Source: an uncultured Pseudomonadales bacterium
GTDB taxonomy: Bacteria > Pseudomonadota > Gammaproteobacteria > Pseudomonadales > Porticoccaceae
Direction: 5' to 3'
Assembly: GCA_943846685.1 (NCBI GenBank)
Contig: OX044363.1
Location: forward strand, 2,015,386-2,079,385
DNA length: 64,000 bases
The translations under genes were made by a program, and so were the position numbers. Below, piece after piece: positions 19,429 through 29,670 of this stretch (position 1 is its first letter; each line of letters opens with the position of its first letter). The notes below the pieces were generated by a model. It was not told the origin of the DNA. It saw nothing but the letters and a program-made list of their open reading frames with translations, and did not search any database.

Positions 19429-20639
19429 TCAAAGCAAATCAAAATCAGGGTCTTCAATCACCTTCCATGAAAGCCCGTGCTGATTCATATCATCCATAAA
19501 GGCATCCGGATCCATCTGCTCAATATTCCACACCCCCGGCTTCAACCACTGACCCTGAACCATTAACTTGGCACTGATCATGGCCGGCACCGCGGTTGTA
19601 TAGGAGATCGCCTGAGACTGCACTTCGCGATAGCAGTCCTGATGATCTTTAATATTGTACAGATAGACGGTTTTTTCGCGGCCATCAGAAATGCCCGTCA
19701 CCACACAGCCAATACAGGTTTTACCGGTGGTTCTTGGCCCCAGAGTCGAGGGGTCTGGCAGCAGCGCCTTAAGGAACTGAATAGGGACAATCTTCTGGCC
19801 CTGAAACTCCATCGGTTCAATGCCGGTCATACCCACATTGCCCAACACCTCAAGGTGCTTTAAATAGCTGTCGCCAAAGCTCATCCAGAACTGCGCTTTT
19901 TTAATCGTCGGAAAATTAAGCGTCAGGGATTCCAACTCTTCGTGATACATACGGTAGATATCAAAACTACCAACCCCTTCAGGGCAGGTAAAAGGCTGGC
20001 TGGTGGACATCGCCGGTGTTGTGACAAATTCGCCGTTCTCCCAGTGCCGACACTCGGCCGTCACTTCACGGATATTGATCTCCGGATTAAAGTTGGTGGC
20101 AAAGGGGTAACCGTGATCGCCGCCATTAACATCAATAATATCCAGGGTATGGATCTCATCGAAATAATGTTTGGCAATATAGGCGGTAAATACATTGGTC
20201 GCACCAGGATCAAAGCCACAACCCAGAAGTGCCATAAGACCGGCATCGGCAAACCGCTGCTGATAAGCCCACTGCCAGCTGTACTCAAACTTCGCAGTAT
20301 CCAGCGGCTCGTAATTGGCGGTATCCATATAGTGCACGCCAGCTTCGAGACAGGCATCCATAATCGTCAGATCCTGATAGGGCAAGGCGACATTGATCAC
20401 CATAAAACGGTTTTACCCGCTCAAATAGCGCCACCAGTTCAGGCACCTTATCGGCATCCACAGCGGCGGTTTCGATACTGCGGCCATAGCTCTGCTGAAT
20501 CTGCGCGGCAATTTTTTTGCACTTGCTCTCGGTGCGACTGGCCAAGCACAATCTCATCGAATACATCGGCCATCTGCGCGCATTTATGAGCCACAACCTG
20601 ACCCACGCCACCGGCACCAATAATTATAATTTTAGCCAT
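19429..20639 (-). pseudogene. Carboxynorspermidine dehydrogenase (saccharopine dehydrogenase family), two frameshifts
   Basis: NAD(P)H enzyme that condenses putrescine or diaminopropane with aspartate semialdehyde, the step before NspC. The N-terminal Rossmann motif IIIIGAGGVGQVVAHKCAQM is in one frame, SRTESKCKKIAAQIQQSYG in a second, and MVINVALPYQDLTIMDACLE to the C-terminus in a third (19429–20403). An extra base in GGCC at 20540–20543 and one in AAAA at 20404–20407 account for both breaks. Removing them gives 402 aa, the usual size. It lies 22 bp upstream of nspC, as expected for an operon. Confidence 0.87.
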
Positions 20640-20663
20640 AATTTTCTCTTCTAATGCTCTCTT

Positions 20664-22568
20664 CTAATTCTCTCGTTCATAGTAGGTATAACCCTGCATA
20701 CTGGCTCTAAAAGCCTTGATCATCTGCTGGCGTTCGGCCACCGAAATTCGTCCCTGCTGCACCGCCCGCTCTGCGGTATTGCGGTAACTCAGCTCCAGCT
20801 GCTTCGGCTCATACTCCACATAGCTCAATACATCCGCGATGGTGTCACCGATCATCTCTTTAACAAAATCAAAACTTCCGTCGCGGTTTAAACGCACACT
20901 GACAACATTGGTATCGCCAAATAAATTATGCAGATCACCCAGCGTTTCCTGATAGGCACCGACCAAAAAGACCCCTAAATAGTACTCTTCTCCAACTTTT
21001 AACGGATGCAGTGGCAGGGTTTTTTCCGGTTCGGTAAGACCGATAAAATTATCAATCTTGCCATCGCAGTCACAGGTAATATCCGCTATCACTGCCTGTC
21101 GGGTCGGCTCTTCGTCGAGGCGATGAATGGGCATAATCGGGAACAGCTGATCGATGGCCCAGATATCCGGCAGGGACTGAAAGAGGCTGAAATTACCGTA
21201 GTAAATATCCGCCAATGAGAGTTTTAGCCCGGCCATACTCTCCGGAATCTGATCCATGGTATCCAGCGCATCGGCAATATTGTGCAGAACATCGAGAAAG
21301 ATATTCTCGGCGCTGGCGCGACAACGCAGATCAACCTGTCCGGCCTTAAAACCATCGCGAATCTGATTGCGATACAGATGAACCTGTTCATAACTCTGCT
21401 CAATATTATCTGTCGTCAAATGTGTAGAGATATTGCGCAGCTTTGCCAGCAGCGGATTTTCATCCGCCTGAGCTAAACTTTTGCCACTCGACTCAAAGGT
21501 CGTAGTATCGAGAATATTGAACAGCAACACCGAGGCGTAAGCCACCACCGCCCGACCTGACTCGGTGACAATCACCGGATGGGCAACAGACTCATTATCG
21601 AGGGTCTGTTTAAGGGTGCCGACAAGGGTTTCGCAGTACTCTTCAAGGCTGTAATTGCGACTGTGGTTATCCTCACTCTGAATACCCGAGTAATCCACCG
21701 CCAGCCCACCGCCAAAATCAATATGGGTCAGCGCGGCACCCTCGCGCACCAGATCCACATAGTAGCGACTGGCTTCAATCACCCCGTTGCGAATATCCTC
21801 GAGACTGGGGATCTGCGAGCCCAGATGACAGTGCATCAGTTGCAGGCAGTCGAGCATCTCCTCCTGCCTTAGACTATCGACCACATCGATCAGCTGGGTA
21901 GCGGTAAGACCAAAGATACTCCGGTCACCACTGGTCGAATTCCAGTGGCCGCTGACCTGAGAGATCATCTTGATGCGAATACCAATCATCGGACGAATAT
22001 TCAGCGCCCGACTGCGCTCGATAATAATCGGTAATTCTGAAGGGGTTTCAATCACAAAAAAACATTCAAAGCCCAGCTTAATTGCCTGCAAACCGAGCTC
22101 GATAAACTCTTCATCTTTATAGCCATTACAGATAATCAGACGGCCGGGCTCCAGCGAAGACAGGGCAATAATCATCTCCGGCTTACTACCCACCTCAAGC
22201 CCGTGGTGATAGCGCTTACCAAAGTCGGCGATCTCTTCAACCACCTGCGCCTGCTGATTGACCTTAATTGGGTACACGCCGCGATAGGACTGGGTATAAG
22301 AGGCAGTGGCTATGGCGCTAGAGAACGCTTCGCTAAGACGCTGAATCTGTGCATCAAGAATATTTTCGACACGCAACAACACCGGCATCTGCAGATCCCG
22401 ATCGACCATACCCTTGACTATATCCACCAGTGCAACTTCGGTATTGAGGGTTTTTGCGGTTACATGACCGGCATCGGAAAGACCAAAATAGTCATTTCCC
22501 CAGCGCTCAATCCCGTATAGATCAGCGGACTGTTTGGCTTGCCAGGGTTGGTTTGTTTTTTGATCCAA
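20664..22568 (-). CDS. speA: Biosynthetic arginine decarboxylase
   Basis: PLP-dependent enzyme making agmatine from arginine, first step of the operon's pathway; 634 aa, full length. The PLP lysine lies in GVYPIKVNQQAQVVEEI. Other conserved blocks are LEVGSKPEMI, MHCHLGSQIPS, HIDFGGGLAVDYSG and VTESGRAVVAYASVL. The start is TTG with AGGAG six bases upstream. Unlike the three genes after it, it has no frame break. Confidence 0.95.
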   Translation of the reverse strand: MDQKTNQPWQAKQSADLYGIERWGNDYFGLSDAGHVTAKTLNTEVALVDIVKGMVDRDLQMPVLLRVENILDAQIQRLSEAFSSAIATASYTQSYRGVYPIKVNQQAQVVEEIADFGKRYHHGLEVGSKPEMIIALSSLEPGRLIICNGYKDEEFIELGLQAIKLGFECFFVIETPSELPIIIERSRALNIRPMIGIRIKMISQVSGHWNSTSGDRSIFGLTATQLIDVVDSLRQEEMLDCLQLMHCHLGSQIPSLEDIRNGVIEASRYYVDLVREGAALTHIDFGGGLAVDYSGIQSEDNHSRNYSLEEYCETLVGTLKQTLDNESVAHPVIVTESGRAVVAYASVLLFNILDTTTFESSGKSLAQADENPLLAKLRNISTHLTTDNIEQSYEQVHLYRNQIRDGFKAGQVDLRCRASAENIFLDVLHNIADALDTMDQIPESMAGLKLSLADIYYGNFSLFQSLPDIWAIDQLFPIMPIHRLDEEPTRQAVIADITCDCDGKIDNFIGLTEPEKTLPLHPLKVGEEYYLGVFLVGAYQETLGDLHNLFGDTNVVSVRLNRDGSFDFVKEMIGDTIADVLSYVEYEPKQLELSYRNTAERAVQQGRISVAERQQMIKAFRASMQGYTYYEREN

Positions 22569-22701
22569 AAGATTCTCCTATACAACAACAGCGTGCTAGC
22601 CTATCAACAAATAAGCGCGTTTCAATTTGGCGCAATTCTGCACCAAACAATAAGCTGAAAGCTATATTTATTTACACTGAATAGGTTAATCACGGGTACG
22701 C

Positions 22702-22730
22702 AAAAAGACCCCCAAAGGGGTCAATTTTTA
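22702..22730 (-). terminator. Terminator after pyrF
   Basis: GACCCC (22707–22712) and GGGGTC (22717–22722) form the stem of a hairpin. On the minus strand it is followed by TTTTT (22702–22706), and on the plus strand by a T-rich stretch. It separates pyrF from the speA operon. Confidence 0.8.
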
Positions 22731-22750
22731 ATAGATATTATTTAGCGGAA

Positions 22751-23458
22751 TTACAGCGAGTTATTGATCTGTATAAGGGTCTGCAATGGATCTGTTGACT
22801 GGGTGATGGGACGGCCAATCACCAGATAATCACTGCCCAGAGCGATCGCATCCACAGGTGAGACAATACGACGCTGATCGTCAGCGGCACTGTCTGGCAG
22901 GCGGATACCTGGCGTAATCAACTGAAAATCTGCGCCCAGTGCGGCTTTTAAAGCGCTGGCTTCACGAGCAGAACAAACCACCCCATCCAGACCACAGTTC
23001 TTGGTCAGCCCGGCAAGGTGCAGTACCTGCTCACTGGGACTGCGTTTAACCCCAATCTCCTGCAAATCAGCCTCATCCATACTGGTCAATACAGTGACAC
23101 CAATAAGCAGCATCGAACTGCCCTTCTGCTCCAGCGCCTGTTTGGCAGCACTCATCATACGACTACCACCGGAGGCATGAACATTGGTCATCCACACGCC
23201 GAGATCCGCCGCTGCACTAACTGCCTTGGCAGCAGTATTGGGAATATCGTGAAATTTCAGATCCAGAAACACATCGAAGCCGCGATCAACCAAGCCCTTC
23301 ACCAGTACCGGGCCGGCAGCGGTAAATAATTCTTTACCAACTTTTACCCGACACTGAGCTGGATCGAGCTTTTCTACCAAGCTCAGCGCAGCCTGCTGAT
23401 TATCAAAATCGAGGGCGACAATAACTTTTGATTGGGTTTTAGAATCAAATGCGGCCAT
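22751..23458 (-). CDS. pyrF: Orotidine 5'-phosphate decarboxylase
   Basis: Last enzyme of UMP synthesis, 235 aa. The TIM-barrel starts [10 protein letters not shown]. The catalytic Lys-Asp array is in [12 protein letters not shown], and the phosphate-binding end includes [11 protein letters not shown] and [11 protein letters not shown]. It lies eight bases after lapA on the same strand, the same lapA–pyrF neighbourhood found in many gammaproteobacteria. Confidence 0.97.
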   Translation of the reverse strand: MAAFDSKTQSKVIVALDFDNQQAALSLVEKLDPAQCRVKVGKELFTAAGPVLVKGLVDRGFDVFLDLKFHDIPNTAAKAVSAAADLGVWMTNVHASGGSRMMSAAKQALEQKGSSMLLIGVTVLTSMDEADLQEIGVKRSPSEQVLHLAGLTKNCGLDGVVCSAREASALKAALGADFQLITPGIRLPDSAADDQRRIVSPVDAIALGSDYLVIGRPITQSTDPLQTLIQINNSL

Positions 23459-23465
23459 AAGCCAA

Positions 23466-23714
23466 TTAGTCCTTTTTAAGTGCGCGGGCCAACTGGCGCC
23501 GATAGTAAGTAATAAGTACTGAGCTAGCCAACAGCCCGAGCAAGCAGCCGGCGGTTAGAAAAATCATCAACCACAGACCCAGACTCATGGTCAGGCTCTG
23601 CAAGACAATAAAGTCCACCTCGACCAGTTGGTTATTTTCCATAGCGAACATGGCACCGACCACAACAATCGCCAGAACCAGTATAAATTTTATCAACATC
23701 CACAGCGCGCGCAT
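23466..23714 (-). CDS. lapA: LapA domain-containing membrane protein
   Basis: Small inner-membrane protein of 82 aa with two transmembrane helices (about residues 5–25 and 42–68) separated by [13 protein letters not shown], the DUF1049/LapA signature. In E. coli LapA works with LapB in control of lipopolysaccharide synthesis; lapB is not next to it here. A strong RBS (AAGGAG) lies six bases before the ATG. It is transcribed with pyrF. Confidence 0.88.
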   Translation of the reverse strand: MRALWMLIKFILVLAIVVVGAMFAMENNQLVEVDFIVLQSLTMSLGLWLMIFLTAGCLLGLLASSVLITYYRRQLARALKKD

Positions 23715-23841
23715 CGAAAGCTCCTTTTTGTCTTAAGCCTCTTATCTAGAAGAGGTAGTACAAAATAATCTGATCGCCATTGTACTCGCTGGCCACCGAC
23801 TCGACAAAAAATCCACAGATAAATTGACAAAAAAACAATAA

Positions 23842-23879
23842 AAAAAATGCGCCACAGGAAAACCCGAAGCGCATTTTTT
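23842..23879. terminator. Bidirectional terminator after rpmE
   Basis: AAAAATGCGC and GCGCATTTTT are perfect arms around an 18-nt loop, with A/T runs on both sides. It lies about 40 bp after the rpmE stop on the minus strand. Confidence 0.9.
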
Positions 23880-23920
23880 GTATTCCAGAAACTTGCTGTT
23901 GAAAGCAGTATTCCAGAACT

Positions 23921-24130
23921 TTACTTCTTGGCAGAACCAAAACGCTTATTAAAGCGATCAATTCGACCACCGGTGTCAGCAACTTTCTGCTTACCGGTAT
24001 AAAACGGGTGACATGCTGAACATACGTCTAGGTAGAGCGCTTGTTCGCGTGTTGAACCAACAGCAATAACATTGCCACAGCTGCAGGTCGCTTTTAATTC
24101 GTGATAGGCTGGGTGAATCTCTGTTTTCAT
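23921..24130 (-). CDS. rpmE: 50S ribosomal protein bL31
   Basis: Large-subunit protein of 69 aa: [20 protein letters not shown], then [16 protein letters not shown]. The four Cys (CSC…CSAC) make it the zinc-binding C+ form, distinct from the zinc-free YkgM type. I start at ATG 24128–24130, six bases after GGAG; an adjacent upstream ATG is too close. Longer in-frame extension upstream has no family match. Confidence 0.96.
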   Translation of the reverse strand: MKTEIHPAYHELKATCSCGNVIAVGSTREQALYLDVCSACHPFYTGKQKVADTGGRIDRFNKRFGSAKK

Positions 24131-24261
24131 CATATACTCCAATTTGCATGCCGCCACCTTATCAATCAGCTGATAGAATGTTCCGGTAAATAAACAACTA
24201 AACCAGACAACAAACAATCCAACTCACGTATGGCACGGCAGGCCATTTCTAAAGAGCGCGG

Positions 24262-24289
24262 ATTCTAGCAGAAATAGACCTGGTTACAA
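24262..24289 (-). promoter_or_regulatory. rpmE: sigma70 promoter of rpmE
   Basis: On the minus strand TTGTAA (24284–24289), a 16-bp spacer and TAGAAT (24262–24267), the latter preceded by TGC as in an extended -10. The discriminator CCGCGCTC is GC-rich, similar to the rpsF promoter. Confidence 0.65.
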
Positions 24290-24309
24290 AAGGAATTCTC
24301 AACTTTATT

Positions 24310-26517
24310 ATGCTGGCCTCAAAACCTTTAATTATTCGCGTTGCGATACCCTCGCCATTGCGCCGCAGCTTTGATTATCTGGTTCCCGATAGTTTCGCAG
24401 AATCGCCGCCCCAAAGGGGTTGCCGGGTGCGCGTTCCGTTCGGCAAGCGCGAAGTGGTCGGGCTGGTTATTGAATCTACTGACAGCAGTGATTTTGCCCT
24501 GGAAAAGCTCAAACCGATCAGCGCCATTATCGACCGCCAGCCGCTACTGCCCGAGTCGCTGTTTAAGCTGTTTATCTGGGCTGCCAACTACTACCAACAC
24601 CCGATCGGTGATGCGCTGTTTAGCACCCTGCCAGTACTGCTGCGCAGCGGCAGTGAGCTGCCAGAAATACAGATTGCCAACTGGCGCGCCACCACCCTTG
24701 GCAAAGGACTGGGTCCAGACTCCCTCAAGCGCTCACCGCGACAGAGAGCGCTGATGGACGACCTGCTTGCAGAGTCGCTAATCCGCGAGGACTTATTGCT
24801 TGAAACCCATAGCCGTGCCGCCCTTAAACAGCTCAGGGAAAAAGACCTGATTGAGCTGGTGATGCAAAAGCCCGAACCTGTAGCACTCAATAATCTGCTC
24901 AGGGAACAGCCGCTGAAACTCCATGAATCGCAACAAAAAGCCATGGATGCGATTGAATATCACGGCTTTAAAAGCTTTTTGTTAGACGGGGTTACTGGCA
25001 GTGGAAAGACCGAAATCTATCTGCAAGGGATTGAGAAAGTTCTTCGCTATGGCCGTCAGGCACTGATTTTAATTCCCGAGATTAGCCTTACCCCGCAGAC
25101 TGAAAAACGCTTTCGCGATCGCTTTAATGTGCCGCTGGTAACCCTTAACTCCGGACTGACCGACAAGGCCCGACTCGACGCCTGGGCGCGCGCTAAATCT
25201 GGCGAGGCACAGATTATTCTCGGCACGCGCTCGGCGATCTTTACCCCGCTCAAAGATCCCGGGCTGATTATCCTCGATGAAGAGCACGACCAATCCTATA
25301 AACAGCAGGAGGGCTTTCGTTACTCGGCACGAGATCTCGCGGTTATTCGCGCGAAACAGGAAAACATTCCGATTATTCTCGGCTCTGCCACCCCCTCACT
25401 GGAATCCCTGAATAACTGCAACCAGCAGCGCTATCAGCATCTGGTTTTAGATACCCGGGCAGGCAAGGCAGTGCAGCCGAGTTGGGCACTGGTCGACCTT
25501 AAAGCCGAAACTCTCGAATGCGGTATTGGTCGGTCAACACTTGCCGCTATCAGAGAAACTATCAGTAATAAACAGCAGGTACTGGTTTTTCTCAACCGCC
25601 GCGGCTTTGCCCCCACCCTGCTCTGCCACCAGTGCGGCTGGGTTGCCGAATGTCGCAGCTGCGATGCGCGACTCACCGTCCACCGCGGCCGTGGGCGCTT
25701 GATATGCCACCACTGCAACTATCAGCAGCGCACTGTTCATCAGTGCCCGAGCTGTCAGGGCAGAGAATTAATTGCCGCTGGTGAAGGCACCGAACGCAGT
25801 GAAGCCTGGTTGCAGGAGAGTTTTCCAGATACGCCTGTTCTTCGAGTGGATCGCGATAGCACACGCAATAAAGGCGCTATGCAAAAGGTCTTTGATACAG
25901 CCAACAGTGGCGAACCCTGCATATTAGTCGGCACCCAGATGCTCGCCAAAGGCCATCACTTTGCCAATATCACCCTGGTTGTAGTTCTCGATGCCGATAG
26001 CGGCCTATTTAGCGCCGACTTCCGCAGTCATGAACGTATGGGTCAGTTACTGGTTCAGGTGGCTGGACGCAGTGGCCGTGGTTCAGCTGCCGGCAAAGTG
26101 ATAGTGCAAACTCACCAGCCCCAGCATCCGCTTTTGCAATTATTAATCAATGAGGGTTACAGCCAGTACGCGAAATTACTTCTCGACCAGCGCCAGTTGA
26201 CCCAGCTACCCCCCTACAATCAGATGGCGATTATTCGCGCGGAATCCAACAATCCCAACAGTGCCGAAATGTTTTTAAGGGCAGCGCGCAACCTGGCAGA
26301 AACGATTTCACCACCTTCACCCGACCTAGGGTATCTGGGACCACTTCCGGCATTGATGGAAAAGCGCGCCGGGCGTTTCCGCTATATATTACAGCTCAGC
26401 GGCCAGCGTCGAGGCGACTTGCAGGGGCTTCTATCCGCCCTCTGCCCGCAGCTGGAGAGGCTTCCGGAAGCCCGGCAGGTGCGCTGGTCTATAGATGTTG
26501 ACCCTCAGGAACTCTAG
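24310..26517 (+). CDS. priA: Primosomal protein N' (replication restart helicase PriA)
   Basis: 3'-5' helicase that reloads the replisome at stalled forks, 735 aa. The N-terminal DNA-binding domain starts IIRVAIPSPLRRSFDYLVP. Walker A is in LLDGVTGSGKTEIYL and the DEEH box in LDEEHDQSYKQQEGFRYSAR. The two zinc sites are formed by eight Cys from CHQCGW through CPSCQG. The helicase C-domain has LVGTQMLAKGHHF and QVAGRSGRG. It is divergent from rpmE. Confidence 0.96.
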   Translation: MLASKPLIIRVAIPSPLRRSFDYLVPDSFAESPPQRGCRVRVPFGKREVVGLVIESTDSSDFALEKLKPISAIIDRQPLLPESLFKLFIWAANYYQHPIGDALFSTLPVLLRSGSELPEIQIANWRATTLGKGLGPDSLKRSPRQRALMDDLLAESLIREDLLLETHSRAALKQLREKDLIELVMQKPEPVALNNLLREQPLKLHESQQKAMDAIEYHGFKSFLLDGVTGSGKTEIYLQGIEKVLRYGRQALILIPEISLTPQTEKRFRDRFNVPLVTLNSGLTDKARLDAWARAKSGEAQIILGTRSAIFTPLKDPGLIILDEEHDQSYKQQEGFRYSARDLAVIRAKQENIPIILGSATPSLESLNNCNQQRYQHLVLDTRAGKAVQPSWALVDLKAETLECGIGRSTLAAIRETISNKQQVLVFLNRRGFAPTLLCHQCGWVAECRSCDARLTVHRGRGRLICHHCNYQQRTVHQCPSCQGRELIAAGEGTERSEAWLQESFPDTPVLRVDRDSTRNKGAMQKVFDTANSGEPCILVGTQMLAKGHHFANITLVVVLDADSGLFSADFRSHERMGQLLVQVAGRSGRGSAAGKVIVQTHQPQHPLLQLLINEGYSQYAKLLLDQRQLTQLPPYNQMAIIRAESNNPNSAEMFLRAARNLAETISPPSPDLGYLGPLPALMEKRAGRFRYILQLSGQRRGDLQGLLSALCPQLERLPEARQVRWSIDVDPQEL

Positions 26518-26618
26518 TGGGAATTTTCTCGTTGCTTTTGTCGCTAATTTTAATAGTAGAAGGTTTGCCTAAGCAGAATAATCCCCTACAATCCCTGCTC
26601 TGAATTGGAGCTCTATAA

Positions 26619-27155
26619 ATGCCGCAAGAATACAAAAGATCCTCTAGCCGCTCTGCCAAAAAGCAGCCCGCCAAACCGAATTCGTCATTGCCGACGTTTT
26701 TATTTGGTATGGTTTTTGGCGCGCTGTTGATGTATTTCGCGCCGGCATTATTAAAAACCGCACCCACAGCTACCATCGCCGTTGAGGAAGTGACTGAAAC
26801 TGTCAAAGCCGAGGCCTCTGAGCTAAAGTTCGACTTTTACACTCTGCTGAAAAAGACTGAGATTATTGTTCCCAGCGATGAACCCTCAGAGACACAGGAT
26901 TTTAGCAGCGATGAAGATTCCTTCTATCTGCTGCAAGCCGGCTCCTTTAAAATTGCCAGTGACGCTGAAGCCCTGCGCGTTAAATTACTGCTATTAAATC
27001 TCAGCGCCACTGTCGAAACCGTCGGCATTGGCAGCGGTGAGAAATGGCACCGGGTTCTGGTCGGTCCGTTTACCGATGCCTCCAGCATGGCCTATGCCCG
27101 TGCCAAATTGGCTGAAAATGCCATTGATAGCCTGCTGCTAAAACGTAAGCTTTAA
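26619..27155 (+). CDS. SPOR domain-containing membrane protein (FtsN-like)
   Basis: Bitopic inner-membrane protein of 178 aa. A basic, Ser-rich N-terminus is followed by one membrane helix (about residues 28–47) and, at residues 105–178, a SPOR domain (YLLQAGSFKIASDAEALRVK, then WHRVLVGPF). SPOR domains bind denuded peptidoglycan at the septum. In Pseudomonas priA, argS and an ftsN-like gene are neighbours; argS is missing here. GGAG precedes the ATG by eight bases. Confidence 0.85.
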   Translation: MPQEYKRSSSRSAKKQPAKPNSSLPTFLFGMVFGALLMYFAPALLKTAPTATIAVEEVTETVKAEASELKFDFYTLLKKTEIIVPSDEPSETQDFSSDEDSFYLLQAGSFKIASDAEALRVKLLLLNLSATVETVGIGSGEKWHRVLVGPFTDASSMAYARAKLAENAIDSLLLKRKL

Positions 27156-27255
27156 GTTTAAAGGCCGATAGATCAGCGCAGCACTAGTGGGTTACACTCT
27201 GGCATAGGATTAATTTCAAGAGCTAATTTTTAAAATAATAAAAACAGAGCCGCCC

Positions 27256-28713
27256 ATGACCAGAGCAGTCGTAAAACCAAGCCTTCTAGACGCCCTAATC
27301 CCCGTTGTACTTCTAATCTCAATGCTCGCCGGTACCGTTTATGTATTCGGTCTCGACTCATTTGGCCCCAATCTGGTTGCGCTAATTTTCGCCGCCGCAG
27401 TGGCGGCACTTATAGGTATTAAGAACGGTCTGAGCTGGAAAGTTATCGAAGCAGGGATGATCGACACCATCACCATGTCACTGCACGCCATACTGATACT
27501 GTTAATGGTCGGCGCTCTAATTGGCAGCTGGATACTCGCTGGTACAGTGCCGAGCATGATCTACTACGGTGTCGAATTAATCTCTCCCAACTACTTCTAT
27601 GTCACCTCCTGCCTAGTCTGTGCTCTGGTGGGTTTTAGTATTGGCAGTTCCTGGACCGTCGCCGGCACCCTCGGCATCGGCTTTATGGGTATAGCCGCGG
27701 CACTGGATCTATCCCTGCCGATCAGTGCCGGTGCGATAATATCTGGCGCCTATTTTGGCGATAAATTATCCCCTCTTTCAGATACCACCAACCTTGCAGC
27801 AGCGGTTTCAAACAGCGATCTGTTTGACCATATCCAGCATATGCTGTGGACCACCACACCGAGTTTTATTATTGCTCTGGTAGTCTTTTTTGTACTCGGC
27901 ATTGGCAGTGGCTCGAATGTCGCAGTACAGGATATAGAACTGTTACAGCTGGCCATGCAAGATGCCTTTTTAATCAACCCGTTTATGCTCGTGCCTCTGG
28001 CGCTATTGCTGGTAATGGCGGTTAAGAAACAGCCGGCGCTATCGACACTAATTGTCGGCGCTCTGGTTGGCTGTGTATTTGCGATTATTTTTCAATCAGA
28101 GGCGATCATCGCCCTCGCAGCAGATAGCAGCCTGAATAGCGTCGCGGCCATTTTTAAGGGACTACTAAGTGCCATGTTCCTCGGTTACAGCTCGGTCAGT
28201 GGCAATGAATCGCTGGATTCACTGCTGACCAAAGGTGGTATGAGTAATATGTTGACCACCGTCGGCCTGATTATCAATGCCATGGCCTTCGGCGGTGCAA
28301 TGGCACGCACCGGCCTATTGGAACGCTTGGTAGAATCGGCGCTGAGCAGAGTTAAATCTGCCGGTGGCCTGATCACCACTACCATAACCGCCTGTATTGG
28401 TACCAATATTCTCGCCGCCGATCAGTACCTATCGATTGTGATTCCCGGGCAGATGTTTGCCGACTCCTACCGCAAAAGAAAACTCAAACTGATCAATCTA
28501 TCGAGAACCCTGGAAGACTCCGGCACACTGACCTCGGCTCTGATCCCATGGAATACCTGTGGTGCCTATATGTCCGCGACGTTGGGGGTCAGCACCTTTC
28601 TCTATGCGCCCTACGCGATCTTTAATATCTGCTGCCCGATTATTGCCATTATCTATGGCTTCTATCAGATAAAACTCCCAGTAGAGACAGAAGCAGCAGT
28701 CGCGGCCAGCTAA
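27256..28713 (+). CDS. nhaC: Na+/H+ antiporter, NhaC family
   Basis: Inner-membrane ion antiporter of 485 aa with about 11–12 hydrophobic segments. Conserved blocks of the NhaC family are visible: GSSWTVAGTLGIGFMGIA, GAIISGAYFGDKLSPLSDTT and the late GTLTSALIPWNTCGAYMSAT. It would exchange Na+ for H+ at the expense of the proton gradient, which fits a marine host. It is followed after one base by the M28 gene, suggesting co-transcription. Confidence 0.9.
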   Translation: MTRAVVKPSLLDALIPVVLLISMLAGTVYVFGLDSFGPNLVALIFAAAVAALIGIKNGLSWKVIEAGMIDTITMSLHAILILLMVGALIGSWILAGTVPSMIYYGVELISPNYFYVTSCLVCALVGFSIGSSWTVAGTLGIGFMGIAAALDLSLPISAGAIISGAYFGDKLSPLSDTTNLAAAVSNSDLFDHIQHMLWTTTPSFIIALVVFFVLGIGSGSNVAVQDIELLQLAMQDAFLINPFMLVPLALLLVMAVKKQPALSTLIVGALVGCVFAIIFQSEAIIALAADSSLNSVAAIFKGLLSAMFLGYSSVSGNESLDSLLTKGGMSNMLTTVGLIINAMAFGGAMARTGLLERLVESALSRVKSAGGLITTTITACIGTNILAADQYLSIVIPGQMFADSYRKRKLKLINLSRTLEDSGTLTSALIPWNTCGAYMSATLGVSTFLYAPYAIFNICCPIIAIIYGFYQIKLPVETEAAVAAS

Positions 28714-28714
28714 G

Positions 28715-29644
28715 ATGAAAACAGCTGGGCGAATAACAAAAGCGGCGCAATGGATAACAGCAGCCCTCTGCTGCCTGAGTTTTGCCAGCAACGCTAAAGA
28801 AGTCATGCAAATGTCTGTTTTTAGCGGCGAGCTCGCCCTGCAACATATTGCCAAACAGGTAGATTTCGGCCCGCGAATTATCGACCACCCCGCCAAACAG
28901 CAGACTCTCGACTATATTCGCGAGCTGCTATTGCCTGAGGCTGACAAACTGGTGGTGCAGCCATTTCAGCGCCACGGTCTCACCGGCAATAATATCTGGG
29001 CGAGTTTCTACCCTGCTGATAAAAGCCCATCTGCACGCAGAAGAATTATGCTCGGCGCCCACTGGGACACCCGCCCTATCTCCGATAGAGACAGCGATAG
29101 AAAACTGGCAGCGGAGCCGGTTATTGGTGCCAATGACGGTGGCTCCGGCGTTGCGGTACTTTTGGAACTTGCCCGATTACTCAGCAAGCAGCGCGCGCCT
29201 GTTATTGTAGATCTGGTATTTTTTGATCTTGAAGATATGGGCGACATCAATAACCTGCCATTCTCAATTGGCGCCAGTGAATTTGTTAGAAAAAACCGCT
29301 TCTATCGCCCGGCAGCGGGAGTAATAGTTGATATGGTCTGCGACCGAGATCTGCTTATTCCCCGAGAGGGCTATTCTCGCGATAGCGCTCCCGCACTACA
29401 AAATAAAATCTGGGATATTGCAGCAAGTCAGCAGGCTGAGGTATTTGTCGATATCGAAGGCACCTACATCAATGATGACCACCTACCGTTTTTAAAGGCC
29501 GGTTTAAAAGTGGTCAATCTTATTCACTCACCCTTCCCGCAATCCTGGCACACTAGCGGAGACAGTATTGAGCGCTGCAGTAGCAAAAGTTTGCAGCAGG
29601 TTGGCAATGTACTCGTAGAATTGATTTACACTAAAGCTAAATAA
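28715..29644 (+). CDS. M28 family protein, glutaminyl-peptide cyclotransferase-like
   Basis: Exported zinc enzyme of 309 aa with a signal peptide to about residue 27. Metal-binding motifs are GAHWDTRP, GANDGGSGVAVLLELARLL, FFDLEDMGD and the late SWHTSGDSIERCS. The last one, Trp-His-Thr followed by Asp and Cys, is closer to glutaminyl cyclases than to aminopeptidases, so N-terminal pyroglutamate formation on exported proteins is the likelier role. It begins one base after nhaC. Confidence 0.85.
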   Translation: MKTAGRITKAAQWITAALCCLSFASNAKEVMQMSVFSGELALQHIAKQVDFGPRIIDHPAKQQTLDYIRELLLPEADKLVVQPFQRHGLTGNNIWASFYPADKSPSARRRIMLGAHWDTRPISDRDSDRKLAAEPVIGANDGGSGVAVLLELARLLSKQRAPVIVDLVFFDLEDMGDINNLPFSIGASEFVRKNRFYRPAAGVIVDMVCDRDLLIPREGYSRDSAPALQNKIWDIAASQQAEVFVDIEGTYINDDHLPFLKAGLKVVNLIHSPFPQSWHTSGDSIERCSSKSLQQVGNVLVELIYTKAK

Positions 29645-29670
29645 TTCATTAGAAAATTTTAGGAACGGTG

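Noticed and set aside
24131-24217. Extended N-terminus of bL31
   Set aside because: The added residues are unlike any bL31, and they overlap the region just after the rpmE promoter; the RBS fits ATG 24128–24130.
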